From Perca fluviatilis (taxonomy: Eukaryota > Chordata > Actinopteri > Perciformes > Percidae): a stretch of 64,000 nucleotides of DNA. The position numbers and the translations under genes were made by a program. Positions 32,567 through 43,085 of the stretch are shown one piece after another. The notes below the pieces were generated by a model. That model had not been told where the DNA came from. It was given only the letters and a program-made list of their open reading frames with translations, and did not search any database. Position 1 is the stretch's first letter, and every line of letters starts with the position of its first letter. The stretch spans positions 10,637,934-10,701,933 of the forward strand of contig NC_053123.1 of the NCBI RefSeq assembly GCF_010015445.1. The letters run 5' to 3'.

Positions 32567-32812
32567 CATCCACGTTACAGGCTTTACAGCATACAGCCCT
32601 CGGATGTATCGTAAGATAAGTGTTTAAACCTAAACCCACATCGGCTCTTAGGGACATGTAAGATATTACGTTAACGTTAGCTAGCTACCTAGCTAGTTAA
32701 CTAACTCCATTGTTTAGCTTGATAGCCCCGGCAGTTTTGGGAAACGCTAATGATTTTTAATCCATGTAACGGGCTTTACAGCAGCCATCCCTCAGATTTA
32801 TCCTAAGATAAT
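32567..32812. repeat. 52-bp direct repeat pair
   Basis: 'gttacaggctttacagcata' with 'gtaagataag' near 32573-32620 resembles 'gtaacgggctttacagcagc' with 'cctaagataat' near 32766-32812. The spacing is about 193 bp. Confidence 0.6.
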
Positions 32813-32824
32813 ACCATGGATGTA

Positions 32825-33410
32825 TTAATAGAACACATGGTGAATTACAGCCTCCAATTTGGACGTGCATTCAGTGAGTCCGACTGAGTTCAGCTCGACT
32901 CGCTGTATAATGCTGGCAACCATGTCGGAGCTTTCTTTAAGTTGTTTACCAAAATCTCTCACCTTGTTGTCCAGGTTCCTTATGGTGGTTAAAACATCAC
33001 CGAGGGAAGGTTCAGTCTCTGTGGCCAACTTTGATGTATCCTCCATACTAGGGCTAGCAGCTTAGCTAGCTGTGGAAAGCTAACTTGTTTCCCGCGTTAG
33101 CATACGGGCTAGCAGTCTTGAGCGGAGGAAAGTCTTTACTGTTGACAGCCGACAATGTCCTTCTTGGTATCTTCGTCCTACCTTGCGTTATAACACCGTC
33201 GGTGAAGTGTAGTCAGCATAGGTTTTAGTCAATGGCAGTATTTCAGTTCGAATTTGGGACCAAGCGAACGGATCTTTTGTCTGCCCTGTTAGTGTTAGCC
33301 AGGTGTGTGTGTACCGGTGTTGTAAACGGAAGTCAGGACAGGACTTGAATCGGTCACCTGAGAGCAGAGGCACTGTCTTCCCCTACTGGCGGGGGGGTGT
33401 AACGGTTGGA
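32825..33410 (-). pseudogene. L1-like 5' end with ORF1 coiled-coil start
   Basis: The - strand ATG at 33046 opens 'MEDTSKLATETEPSLGDVLT' followed by 'TIRNLDNKVRDFGKQLKESS' and 'DMVASIIQRVELNSVGL'. This has a regular hydrophobic spacing typical of the N-terminal coiled coil of fish L1 ORF1 proteins. The roughly 360 bp before it (33047-33410) would be the 5' UTR. The frame ends at 32825 where unrelated sequence starts, so only the 5' end is kept. That is the reverse of the usual 5' truncation and suggests a later deletion or interruption. Identification is tentative. Confidence 0.4.
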
Positions 33411-34112
33411 TTTGTACACTGGACTGAGACACTTGTTAGAAATGAAAGAAGTGAATTTTCTTAGTTGTGAAAATCGTTCTATTGATAGATTCTTGTTTTA
33501 AGTATTTTCACCTAATACAGTTAAAAAAACAAAATCAAGCACAAAAGTATTGTTTTTAACAAAATTGTTATCAGCCTAAAAATAATTTTATTCTCTTGCT
33601 ATGTTGTTTATCTTACTTCGATTTTATAAGACCAATCATTTTTGCGTGAATCTAAATCAAGTGACTGCAAACCTTTTATATGCTACTTCAAAAACTTAAA
33701 TGGAGCTGGTATAAATAAACATTTCAAAACCGCACTCTGAACAACCAAAAACAACCAAACGGGAACGTTGTGTGGAGGTAACAGTGCAACCACAGGAGAA
33801 CGTTTCAGTTGGTTGGTTCCCCTAACGTTTAGGGAACGTTATAACCCTGAGGGAACGTTCCCTAAACGTTAGTTTTTGGTTTGGTTCGAACTAACCTTTA
33901 GAGAACCAAAAACTAACCCAACGTTCCCTAAACATTCTGTGTTAGTGGGGTCTACGTATATTTCGTCCGTATTTGTGCAGGTTTTCTGAAAGCTTATGGA
34001 TAAGGATGAAACGGAACAGTACCACTGGAAATTGTGGGGGCAGTATAGAAAGTGTAGCCAATAGTTTAAGTGAAACAACGAAGATATTTTAAAAATAGCT
34101 GAGATACGCATT

Positions 34113-34977
34113 ATAGCTTGATAGCCTAATTTACTAACACTAGCGCAGTTTGCGCTGCGTCTGTTTATGCGAGTTCGGTAATAACACACGCTATGCTTCT
34201 ACATTTTGCGTAGTATTTATCAACCCTGACACCCATCAGGCAATCAGCGTCTTTCTCCGCCCACTATACCGTAAATTGCGCTGTAGCAAAGCGGTACTTG
34301 TGCTATGACACAGCTGAGTGCAGACTGCGATATTCCCACTGCTGATGCTATGACTGTTTGAAATGATCCTGATGCCAATATTTGTAATGTAGCGAGGAGT
34401 TTAACAACTGCTGGAATGGGATGTGAACGCTGAGTGGGAGATTCAATTTCATCTTTGATTTCTTCCAGTAACTCTAATATTGCATGGCTGCTTGATCTGT
34501 AACGCTAAATGATGTTGTGTTCACTGACAAAGTGTGATTCTTGTGTTAAAAATATTTTCAGCCTCGCCTATGTCTTCGTCTTGCTCAAATTACTGTTGCC
34601 ATTTCACCAGCGGCATAAAGGTCTACGAGGAAACTCGATTGCAGCTGGTTTAGACCTGCTTTTAAGAGGCGGAGAATTTCCCCCGCAGAATAGAGGCGCG
34701 CTCTTACTGACAGTCTTTGTAAATACCACGGAATATATAATTAGGTGCACTTTTTGCGCTTATCCTCCCACCTTTTCGGGTGGAACTCCCACTTTCCCCA
34801 CGACCCTCCCACGAACGCATATTGAAAGCGCAACTTGTCTCTTCTCGCTCATGTGGCAGACAATCTGCGATTTTACCTAAGTGCGCCCTGTTTGTAAATA
34901 GCCAGCATCGGTTACGTCCGTCTTTGCGACCAATTAGCGCCTGGAAAAAGGCACAAACGGCTTGATAAATCTAGCCC
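34113..34977. mobile_element. probable MITE rich in GCGC/TTTGCG phrases
   Basis: The right end 'gcttgataaatctagcccta' and the left region 'gcttgatagcctaatttact' are loosely inverted. Inside both ends are 'ttgcgc' and 'gcgcctggaaaaaggcac' phrases I recall from a fish MITE. The target duplication is not resolved. The 123-aa + frame (34509-34880) has no motif. Confidence 0.4.
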
Positions 34978-36790
34978 TAAGTGTATATTTGTATTTAATG
35001 TACAGTAGCTATATAAGCTATTTATTTGTACATGAATTAGTATTTAGAAAGAAAAATCAAAAAGTCCATATAAATGAAGAGTTTGCTCTTACATGTAGCA
35101 GATTCTCTGACTTTTCTTAGAAATACAGTAAATGAAATAGTATATTTGAAATATCTAAAACTAATGTTCTATTTTACCATTCAGTGGTGGAAATAAAACT
35201 ATACTTTTTTAGCATTTGTATGAATCCACTGTGATAGGTAGATCTTAATGTAACTACACCCAGTTTAGCTACAGTTCAGTGGAAAATGTGCTTGTTTTGA
35301 CCGATATAGAGTGATGGAGCAATATCCCTACATTTTCTCTGAGCGCGCTAGTGATGTTTTGAAATTCAACAGTGTTAAAACTTCAGCAATGAGCTGGGAG
35401 GACATCTGGGAATTTTAGGGTTCTAGTGGCTATAAGATAATCAGCTAGTGTATCATATGGTAGAGATGTAAGAGGAAAAAAAGTTAAAATAGTTCAACAC
35501 TAATGAAATGAATGAGTGATCACAGAAGATGGGTGGTGAGAAGATGGAAGATGTGAAGATGGTTAAATAACCATTATATTAAGCCTTATTTAGACATGAG
35601 ATTTAATGGTGAGGATACACTGCCTTTCTCTAAATGTAGTTGTGAAGATAGTAATCATTTTAATAAAAGGGAAACAATGAAAAGGTTATTGATGTTATAC
35701 GTCAGGGATTCTCTGACTGTTGCATATTTTTTTATTAAGTCCAATTCTGTTGACAACATCAAGATAGGGCTGAGGGTCTACATAAGAGAGATGGAAGTCA
35801 CGTCCATACAGTCTCTTTTTACATTACATACATACATAGAAAAACACTTCAGTGATACCAATATCACAATGAAAAGCAGGTGATCAGTCATGGACAACAA
35901 TGGGGATTAAAATGGTAATAGGCCTTAAGATTACATTTTTTAATGGATATAATTATTGGCTCCTGTAAGTAAAATACCAGTCTTTAACTAACAGTAATGG
36001 AAGCCTGTTGAAACCACTTATAAAGGGTGTCAATTAATCATCTGTAGTTAATTTTTAATTAACCAGAAGCACCTCTCGACCATTTGAAAACCGTCCAAAT
36101 GACTGTCTTGGGATGGAGGCTCCAGGGCAGCAGGTTTAAATTAGCCCAGCCAGAGTCTGTTTCATCTTTGAACCTGAGGTCAGCAGAATTGAAGAGTGTC
36201 ATGGCCTATCAAACATATCCTCCAATGTGTCTGGACAAGCACTTCCCATAATACATTATGAAAGAAAATGGTTAGCGATGATTAATAGAGGATAACATGA
36301 AATAAGTAAATTTAAGATATCCCAACAGAACAGACATAATGAATAATATACAGTATATGCAGACATAATTAAAATTTTTAACCAAAGCTATTTAGGAATA
36401 TAAGTTGCTCAGTAGCATTTGCATTAAAACACAAAACAACTTGAATGTATAATTCTGCCATTTTTTGCTGCATGTTTTACTGTAAATTCAATGTCTGATA
36501 TAAGCATTTTATAATAGCACATCAAATAATTGGGAATTGGTTACTAAAAATGTGCAAAATTAGGCTTACTGCAGTGTTTACAAACAATGCTACATGTAGC
36601 TACATGCTAATGCCAGGGAAACCTGTAATCTTGATGGAACATTGTTTTTGGTGATTTTTTCATGGTAGGAAGTGGTGCTATGCTCCATTACAGTCAGTCC
36701 ACTGCTACATGCAACCGTAATGTTAGCTACACACTAACGCTAGAGAAAGCTGTCATCTTAGCTGCAGATGTTGTTCATGATTTTCATGCA
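34978..36790. other. AT-rich unique DNA
   Basis: No gene is supported. The 95-aa frame at 35596-35883 shows no motif and has AT-rich composition like its surroundings. Confidence 0.45.
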
Positions 36791-36796
36791 TATGTA

Positions 36797-37165
36797 CAGT
36801 ACAGGCCAAAAGTTTGGACACACCTTCTCATTCAATGCGTTTCTTTTTTATTTTCATGACTATTTACATTGTAGATTCTCACTGAAGGTATCAAAACTAT
36901 GAATGAACACATATGGAATTATGTACTTAACAAAAAAGTGTGAAATAACTGAAAACATGTCTTATATTTTAGATTCTTCAAAGTAGCCACCCTTTGCTTT
37001 TTTTATTAATAAGGGAAACAATTCCACTAATTAACTCTGACAAAGCACACCTGTGAAGTGAAAACCATTTCAGGTGACTACCTCATGAAGCTCATTGAGA
37101 GAACACCAAGGGTTTGCAGAGTTATCAAAAAAAGCAAAGGGTGGCTACTTTGAAGAATTATATTC
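36797..37165. mobile_element. internally deleted Tc1-type element
   Basis: It begins after a TA with 'cagtacaggccaaaagtttg', the terminus of a common fish Tc1-like element. It continues with 'acacaccttctcattcaatg' but then has lost nearly all of the transposase gene. Two 32-bp perfect inverted segments (36973-37004 and 37127-37158, 'attcttcaaagtagccaccc' on the left) bracket 122 bp. The right end is truncated before the terminal repeat would be complete. Confidence 0.8.
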
Positions 37166-37449
37166 AAAAGTTTGTCCATAGTTAACTCGCGATTAAGTCG
37201 CGAAAATGTATTGCACATTTTTTATCCGTTTTAAATCTACTTTAAAAGGGATATTTTTCAAGTTTTTAATATTCTTATCAACATGGGAGCGGACAAATGT
37301 GCTTGGTTTATGCAAATGTTTATTATTATTGCAACAATCCAAAACAATGACAAATAATGTCTATTTTATTTATAATACTCTCCAGAATAACCTCAAAGGT
37401 ATATGTATGCTCAAAACAAATGGGCATATTGACCTGAATGTAGTCTATA
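37166..37449. other. no feature seen
   Basis: AT-rich stretch between the deleted Tc1 and MITE copy B. The 154-aa + frame that starts at 37206 runs through the MITE and is not a gene. Confidence 0.4.
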
Positions 37450-37812
37450 TCCACGACGTTCCCCTTTTGGGATTGCTCCGGTGTCCCTTTTTTCGGCCGG
37501 ATGTCCTTAGATCTCTACAGGGTAAATTGAGACAGCTAGCTAAACTATCCGTCGAATCTGAGTTTTCTGTTGCACAACTAAAACAACTTTTGAACGTACT
37601 CATGTTCCACCTAAAAAGTTCCTTCCCGAGGCTATTTTGCAGTGGCACCGTGGCTCTGTCCAGTGCTTAGCGCCGCCCATGACGATTGTAATTGTTTAAA
37701 AGAAATGTCAATAAACCAGAGCATGTTTTTCTCCCATCCCGGAATGCTGTATGGACTAGCCAGACCCTCCTTCACAGCGCTGTAGAGAAAGGTCTGGCAA
37801 AGTGAGACTAAT
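37450..37812 (-). mobile_element. hairpin-ended MITE, copy B (uninterrupted)
   Basis: Reverse-strand relative of the element at 7932-9770, without the L1 insert. The 40-bp imperfect palindrome is at 37759-37798 ('gccagaccctccttcacagc' on one arm). It serves as the empty-site reference that shows the L1 insertion in copy A. Boundaries are approximate. Confidence 0.7.
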
Positions 37813-37987
37813 CTGAAAGTAACATTACTAAGTTTGTTTCTGCTAGCCATCCACAATGTTACTGCTGCATCAATTCCTGATTGCCTAAGGCCCAAATCAC
37901 AGAACACGCATGCATTAATTGCACGTCAAAACAATTAGTGGCTAAAAGGAAGGTTAACTTGTTATTTTCGCATTGATTTTGTCAGCC

Positions 37988-37989
<2 letters not shown>

Positions 37990-38025
<36 letters not shown>

Positions 38026-38036
38026 CATACATACAT
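37990..38036. repeat. (AT)n followed by (ACAT)4 microsatellite
   Basis: About 15 AT units followed by four ACAT units. Confidence 0.95.
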
Positions 38037-38436
38037 TTATGTACATTTATATACATTTTTATATATATACATTTATGTGAATTATTAGTGCAATGGCCCC
38101 CTCCACATTGTCCTGTTTTTTTACATTCACGCTGTGTTAACAGTCCTCTCATATGCACGCCCGCCGATAGGGGGGGACAAACGGGTCTGTTGTCCTGGGC
38201 CCAGAGTAGGGGCAGAACTGGGCCCTCATTAAATTATGGAATAATTGAAAACAATTTTTTAAATAGGCCTATTTGTGGAAAAAAATATGTAATATTTGAG
38301 TTACATAAAAGCTTTTTATTTGTTTTCTTCGTAATTGTCCTTGAAATATAGGTCAAGAACCCCCCCACCCCCAACACAAAAATGGTTTGGCCACTTGATG
38401 TTGTTGTCAGTAGATTTGAAGTTCAGTACGCTCAAA

Positions 38437-38496
38437 ATGTCCGGTCAGCACAAGTCCGGTGCTCAGAAAAGGAAGGAAAAGAGAAGAAGAAAATAG
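38437..38496 (+). pseudogene. hAT transposase N-terminal remnant
   Basis: ATG followed by 'MSGQHKSGAQKRKEKRRRK' and a stop. The 'MSG...SGAQKRK' start is what I recall for hAT proteins with TTF-type zinc fingers (annotated in fish as zinc finger MYM-type-like). Only the first 19 codons remain and the rest of the gene is deleted. The surrounding hAT termini support the reading. As it stands it has no function. Confidence 0.5.
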
Positions 38497-38689
38497 AGGC
38501 CTGAGAAAAAAAAATGTGGTGACGGTGAAGCTGGAACTGTCAACGTAGAGCAAGGTAAAAAAAAGCGCAGCCAACGTTTACGAGCCTTGTAACGTAAGCT
38601 AACAGGCGAGCTCTCATGGTAACGTCCATTAGCTTGTATAAAAGCCTGAGACAACACGTTCTCTTTGACAGAAAGAGTTGAGTTTGGTA

Positions 38690-39035
38690 GCTCCGTCAGA
38701 GAGGATGAGACAGAGAGGAGAGAGGTGACAGGTGACAGAGAGAGTGATGCGGGAGGGGCCCGCTGCCTCGCAACGGAGGGACAGTCAGGCTACCGGTGAG
38801 AGAGAGAGAGAGAGAGGAGAGAGATGCGGGAGGGGCCCGCTGCCCTGTCGGAGAGTCTGAGCAGGATGGATCAGAGACTGATCACACAATTTCAGTGAGA
38901 GATGTGAGGAGAGGAGAGGAAGAGCAAAGGAGAGGAGCAGGAGAGGAAGAGGACAGGAGAGGAAGAGCAGAGGAGAGGAACAGGAGATGAACAGGAGAGG
39001 AAGAGCAGAGGAGAGGAAGAGCAAGGGAAAAAGAG
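38690..39035 (+). repeat. purine-rich GAGAGG/GGAAGAGCA tract
   Basis: Almost pure A/G on the + strand with repeats such as 'gagaggaagagcagagg' and a duplicated 'gatgcgggaggggcccgctg' (near 38747 and 38824). It gives long spurious Glu/Arg and Leu/Ser frames. Confidence 0.85.
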
Positions 39036-39113
39036 AGATCTGGGCGTGGCGGGCCCATCTAAGCTTATCTCGTCCCGGGCCCAGGCAAGACTGTCAGCTG
39101 GCCTGCTCATATG

Positions 39114-39856
39114 TAACAGCATCCAGCTGGAAGGCTTTCATCTACCTCACACTCCAGTAGCCTGCCACTCATCAACATGTAGATAGTGCCTGTGTAATCT
39201 GGAGCTCATTCTCACTCACCTGTTGCTAATACAGCAAAGCTGCAGCACTGGGGATTGAATAATGGGAACTCTGTCCATCTGGAAGTTTCATTTCCAATTA
39301 ATAGCCAAGAATATATTTTGATTTTGCCCTGGGGAATTAAAATATGTATGCTGAGTTAGTATATACAAATTCACTCCCTTTTTAAATGAGTCTTCAAAGT
39401 ATTTCAGGTTGTTGAGGATTGTAGAAGAAGTAAAGCAATTCATTCATCAATGATTCATTATTAGTCAATTACTTTGCGTTATACAATGTGTGAATTCTAT
39501 TTTAAAGTTTCAAATTGTGTTGATAACATGTTTGTTCAATTTTTTCTTCATTTTTGTTTTACTCAACCTTGAATAAAGGGTTCAGTATGCTTCAAATGAA
39601 CTAGCTCATTTAAAGTTTCTGAACACTTAAAAGGCAAAAGTGGTTATATCTTTAATGTGCTTTGTTAAAACCACATTGACCACTGCCTATAAAAATGTTC
39701 CAGGTGATAAAGATGTTGTTGATGTGGCAACTGACTTCAGAAACATTGTGTCTGCACTGTTGTCTTTGTTTTTAAGACAAGGGTGTCATGAAATCTTCTC
39801 GGTCATGACACACGTTCTTTGCCTTAAACATACTTGAGTCAATATCCTTATATATA
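39114..39856. other. no feature seen
   Basis: Unique AT-rich DNA between two transposons. Confidence 0.4.
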
Positions 39857-41479
39857 CAGTGCCTTGCGAAAGTATTCGGCCCCCTTGAACTTTTCGACCT
39901 TTTGCCACATTTCAGGCCTCAAACATAAAGATATAAAACTGTAATTTTTTGTGAAGAATCAACAACAAGTGGGACACAATCATGAAGTGGAACGAAATTT
40001 ATTGGATATTTCAAACCTTTTAAACAAATAAAAACTGAAATATTGGGCGCAAAATTATTCAGCCCCTTAAGTTAATACTTTGTAGCGCCACCTTTGTTGC
40101 GATTACAGCTGTAAGTCGCTTGGGGTATGTCTCTATCAGTTTTGCACATCGAGAGACTGAAATCTTTGCCCATTCCTCCTTGCAAAACAGCTCGAGCTCA
40201 GTGAGGTTGGATGGAGAGCGTTTGTGAACAGCAGTTTTCAGTTCTTTCCACAGATTCTCGATTGGATTCAGGTCTGGACTTTGACTTGGCCATTCTAACA
40301 CCTGGATATGTTTATTTGTGAACCATTCCATTGTAGATTTTGCTTTATGTTTTGGATCATTGTCTTGTTGGAAGACAAATCTCCGTCCCAGTCTCAGGTC
40401 TTTTGCAGACTCCATCAGGTTTTCTTCCAGAATGGTCCTGTATTTGGCTCCATCCATCTTCCCATCAATTTTAACCATCTTCCCTGTCCCGGCTGAAGAA
40501 AAACAGACCCAAACCATGATGCTGCCACCACCATGTTTGACAGTGGGGATGGTGTGTTCAGGGTGATGAGCTGTGTTGCTTTTAGCCCAACATAACGTTT
40601 TGCATTGTTGCCAAAAGTTCGATTTTGGTTTCATCTGACCACAGCACCTTCTTCCACATGTTTGGTGTGTCTCCCAGGTGGCTTTTGGCAAACTTTAAAC
40701 GACACTTTTATGGATATCTTTAAGAAATGGCTTTCTTCTTGCCACTCTTCCATAAAGGCCAGATTTGTGCAGTATACGACTGATTGTTGTCCTATGGACA
40801 GAGTCTCCCACCTCAGCTGTAGATCTCTGCAGTTCATCCAGAGTGATCATGGGCCTCTTGGCTGCATCTCTGATCAGTCTTCTCATTGTATGAGCTGAAA
40901 GTTTTGAGGGACCGCCGGGTCTTCGTAGATTTGTAGTGGTCTGATACTCCTTCCATTTCAATATTATCGCTTGCACAGTGCTCCTTGGGATGTTTAAAGC
41001 TTGGGAAATCTTTTGTACCCAATTCGGCTTTAAACTTCTCTTCACAACATACGGCCTGCCCGGGGTGTTCCCTCTTCTTTCTTTTTCCCCCCTCCTCCTT
41101 TTAATTTACGGACCTCTGAGACTATCACAGAACAGATGCATTTATACGGAGACTTGATTACACACAGCTGGATTCTATTTATCATCATTAGTCATTTAGG
41201 TCAACATTGGATCATTCAGAGTTCCTCACTGAACTTCTGGAGAGAGTTTGCTGCACTGAAAGTAAAGGGGCTGAATAATTTTGCACGCCCACTTTTTCAG
41301 TTTTTTATTTGTTAAAAAAGTTTGAAATAGCCAATGAATTTCGTTCCACTTCATAATTGGGACCCACTTGTTGTTGATTCTTTACAAAAAATTACAGTTT
41401 TATATCTTTATGTTTGAGGCCTGAAATGTGGCAAAAGGTCGAAACGTTCAAGGGGGCCGAATACTTTTGCAAGGCACTG
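39857..41479 (-). mobile_element. full-length Tc1-type element
   Basis: Bounded by TA on each side. The ends are 'cagtgccttgcgaaagtatt' and the complement of 'cagtgccttgcaaaagtatt', with inverted repeats running on for over 100 bp, including 'ttgccacatttcaggcctc'. Length (1.62 kb) and layout match fish Tc1 elements. The transposase gene on the - strand is broken (separate entry). Confidence 0.95.
40059..41045 (-). pseudogene. Tc1 transposase, frameshifted
   Basis: The N-terminal frame (41045-40695, 116 aa) has the paired-type helix-turn-helix region ('NIPRSTVQAIILKWKEYQTT', GRPR-like 'RRPGGPSKLS', then 'HRTTISRILHKSGLYGRVA'). The C-terminal frame (40691-40059, 210 aa) has 'TVKHGGGSIMVWVCFSSAGT', the second Asp in 'FVFQQDNDPKHK' (residue 110) and the third acidic residue in 'DLNPIENLWKELK' (Glu145), i.e. 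DDE. The first catalytic Asp, in the 'VLWSDETK' block, is readable only in a third frame near 40640. The gene therefore has one stop between the halves and a double frame change, and is inactive. Full family length is about 340 residues. Confidence 0.9.
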
Positions 41480-42083
41480 TATCAATATAGTTAGAAAACA
41501 GTAGCGAAAAGGTCATCAAGATAAGATCACATCCTGGAATGTCTTTCTTTGAAGACATTCAGACATGTTTTATTATTAGCATCAAAGTGTGCTCCTTTAT
41601 GGACATATTGCTATAAAACTTAAGACCCCCCCCAAAAGTCACTTTTTGGATGATACTAACTTTTCAGAACTGAATCCATTGGTTGCTTGCAGCATAATGT
41701 CATCTTTACTTCAGTTTGTTTTCAACAATCAAACTTGTCATAAGTAGCTCTGTAAACCCCTGGTTTTATGCACGAGCTGCCTTCACCATATGCGCCGTCG
41801 ATTGTGGAGTAGGGTGGCAGGAAGCCAGGGCTAGCACGCTGCTTTATTTGTCCCCAGCTCTCATAAAGTCACACTGATGCCAGCTGCCCAAAAAGTCCTG
41901 TCAAAAAGTATACATGGATTTGTTCATGATTGTACATTTTCATCTCCTACTTCGTTCTTGTCATGATCCCAAGCAATCATGGGTTTATGAATACTGTTTT
42001 GTTATAAATAAGCTGTTAAAAGTCTTAATGAGTTCTTTATTACGTTGCTGTCACTTTAAGACTCTCAGTTGGTAACCGCTATG

Positions 42084-42091
42084 TCACGTGA
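42084..42091. promoter_or_regulatory. palindromic E-box TCACGTGA
   Basis: The core of the M-box/CLEAR-type sites bound by MiT/TFE and other bHLH-zip factors. The extended context 'gtcacgtgag' matches 9 of 10 bases of GTCACGTGAC. A single short site can occur by chance. Confidence 0.25.
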
Positions 42092-42346
42092 GTGGTAGTT
42101 AGGAAGTAAACGAATGCTACAAACAAACGGTTCAGTGATTTATGGTTGTAGTGTAGCAAGCCAACTACAGCTACATTTGCCTACATTTATGCCTAGAGTA
42201 GCATCGTTGGTATGTATTCATTCACTGTTTTTAAATAATTGACTAGGTTCATAGATCATTAGTTTGATGTCAGTGTTATTTTGTGTTAAGTCTATATTAG
42301 AAATGTCCGTGATCGCTGGCGTTGGTGCTGTGACTAACTTTGCATG

Positions 42347-42359
42347 GTTGCTAGGCAAC
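42347..42359 (-). promoter_or_regulatory. RFX X-box motif
   Basis: Reads GTTGCTAGGCAAC, whose complement GTTGCCTAGCAAC fits the RFX consensus GTNRCC-N(0-3)-RGYAAC. The identical 13-mer occurs at 59531-59543. Functional status is unknown. Confidence 0.4.
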
Positions 42360-42945
42360 TATAAGTCACAGGACAGGCTACACTCGTATGAATGAACGTA
42401 ATATTGTTTACATGTAAAAATGTGTACAGCATAATCACTATCAGTTTAATAGTTATGAATTATATTGTGTAACGGTAGAAAGGAAATATTTGAATTGATG
42501 AAATTACATTCTGAACATAGGCTATATTGTATGTTAAAAGCTAGCATAGAATTGATTAGTCTGTTTTTGTATGTTACAGTTTCACACTTTCCTTGCAACG
42601 TCATTAAACCTGTGGACGTGGGAATGACTGTCTTCAGAGTCTTTATGTTAGGAGAGAGTTTAGCTGGCTGTCAGTGTATAGAGCCATACCGAAGATGGCA
42701 CAAATACAGTTAGACGTTTAGGTCAAAATCACTTAAAGGGAGATTTCACCGTTGGAAAGACGAATATATCTTTAAATTGGGTCACTTATGTAGTAGAAAT
42801 GTGAAAATGTTTTAGAAATTGGTGCCTTCTAGGCTGAGATAAGCCAGAAAATGTGTTTTTGGCTCATATAGATGAAAGATACCAAATCCCAAAATGCACT
42901 TGCTTCGCTGCTTTAAAGTCCACTCCCAAGCCACGCCTACCGTTT

Positions 42946-42976
<31 letters not shown>

Positions 42977-42977
42977 G
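42946..42977. repeat. (GACA)n microsatellite
   Basis: About eight GACA units inside TTAA element 4. Confidence 0.95.
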
Positions 42978-43002
42978 TGAGGCAGCATTCAACTCAACTC
43001 AA

Positions 43003-43085
43003 GTGTGTTTTATTGTCATTTCAACCACATACATGAAACAACGTTTCACCATGGCTCAAGTGGTGTTACACATTTAAAATATACA
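43003..43085. repeat. LINE 3' tail-like fragment, reverse
   Basis: 'tgtgttttattgtcatttca' followed by 'acatgaaacaacgtttcacc' resembles the reverse of a fish LINE 3' UTR. Short and non-coding. Confidence 0.4.

Larger units (their letters stand above)
27345..33950. mobile_element. CACTA-like composite element with GAACGTT repeats
   Basis: The left edge 'ccccagctaacaattttt' and the complement of the right edge, 'ccccactaacacagaatg', are related inverted ends. Both are followed inward by palindromic 'gaacgttc' repeats (27360-27885 and 33770-33930). The right end reads CACTAACAC, reminiscent of CACTA/EnSpm termini, but the target duplication is unresolved and the left terminus differs. DUF4806-like exons inside fit a gene-bearing DNA transposon. 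Later insertions include a TTAA element (30407-32192), LINE fragments and an L1-like 5' piece. Confidence 0.45.
38156..39105 (+). mobile_element. non-autonomous hAT with start of transposase gene
   Basis: Flanked by the perfect 8-bp duplication 'ctcatatg' (38148-38155 and 39106-39113). The left end 'cacgcccgccgataggggg' and the right end '...gtcagctggcctg' are weak inverted repeats, but the subterminal 'ttgtcctgggcccag' / 'cgtcccgggcccagg' pair is clear. Inside is a short transposase-start remnant (38437-38496) and a purine-rich tract (38690-39035). Confidence 0.85.
41482..42732. other. unique DNA with possible regulatory sites
   Basis: No gene is supported. A TCACGTGA E-box (42084-42091) and an X-box motif (42347-42359) are the only notable sites. 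Confidence 0.4.

Noticed and set aside
34509..34880. 123-aa + frame
   Set aside because: Lies in a MITE-like repeat, with no motif and no start context.
37206..37670. 154-aa + frame
   Set aside because: It begins in unique AT-rich DNA and runs through a non-coding MITE; no motif is present.
38785..39122. Leu/Ser/Pro-rich - strand frames
   Set aside because: Translations of the purine-rich tract on the other strand.
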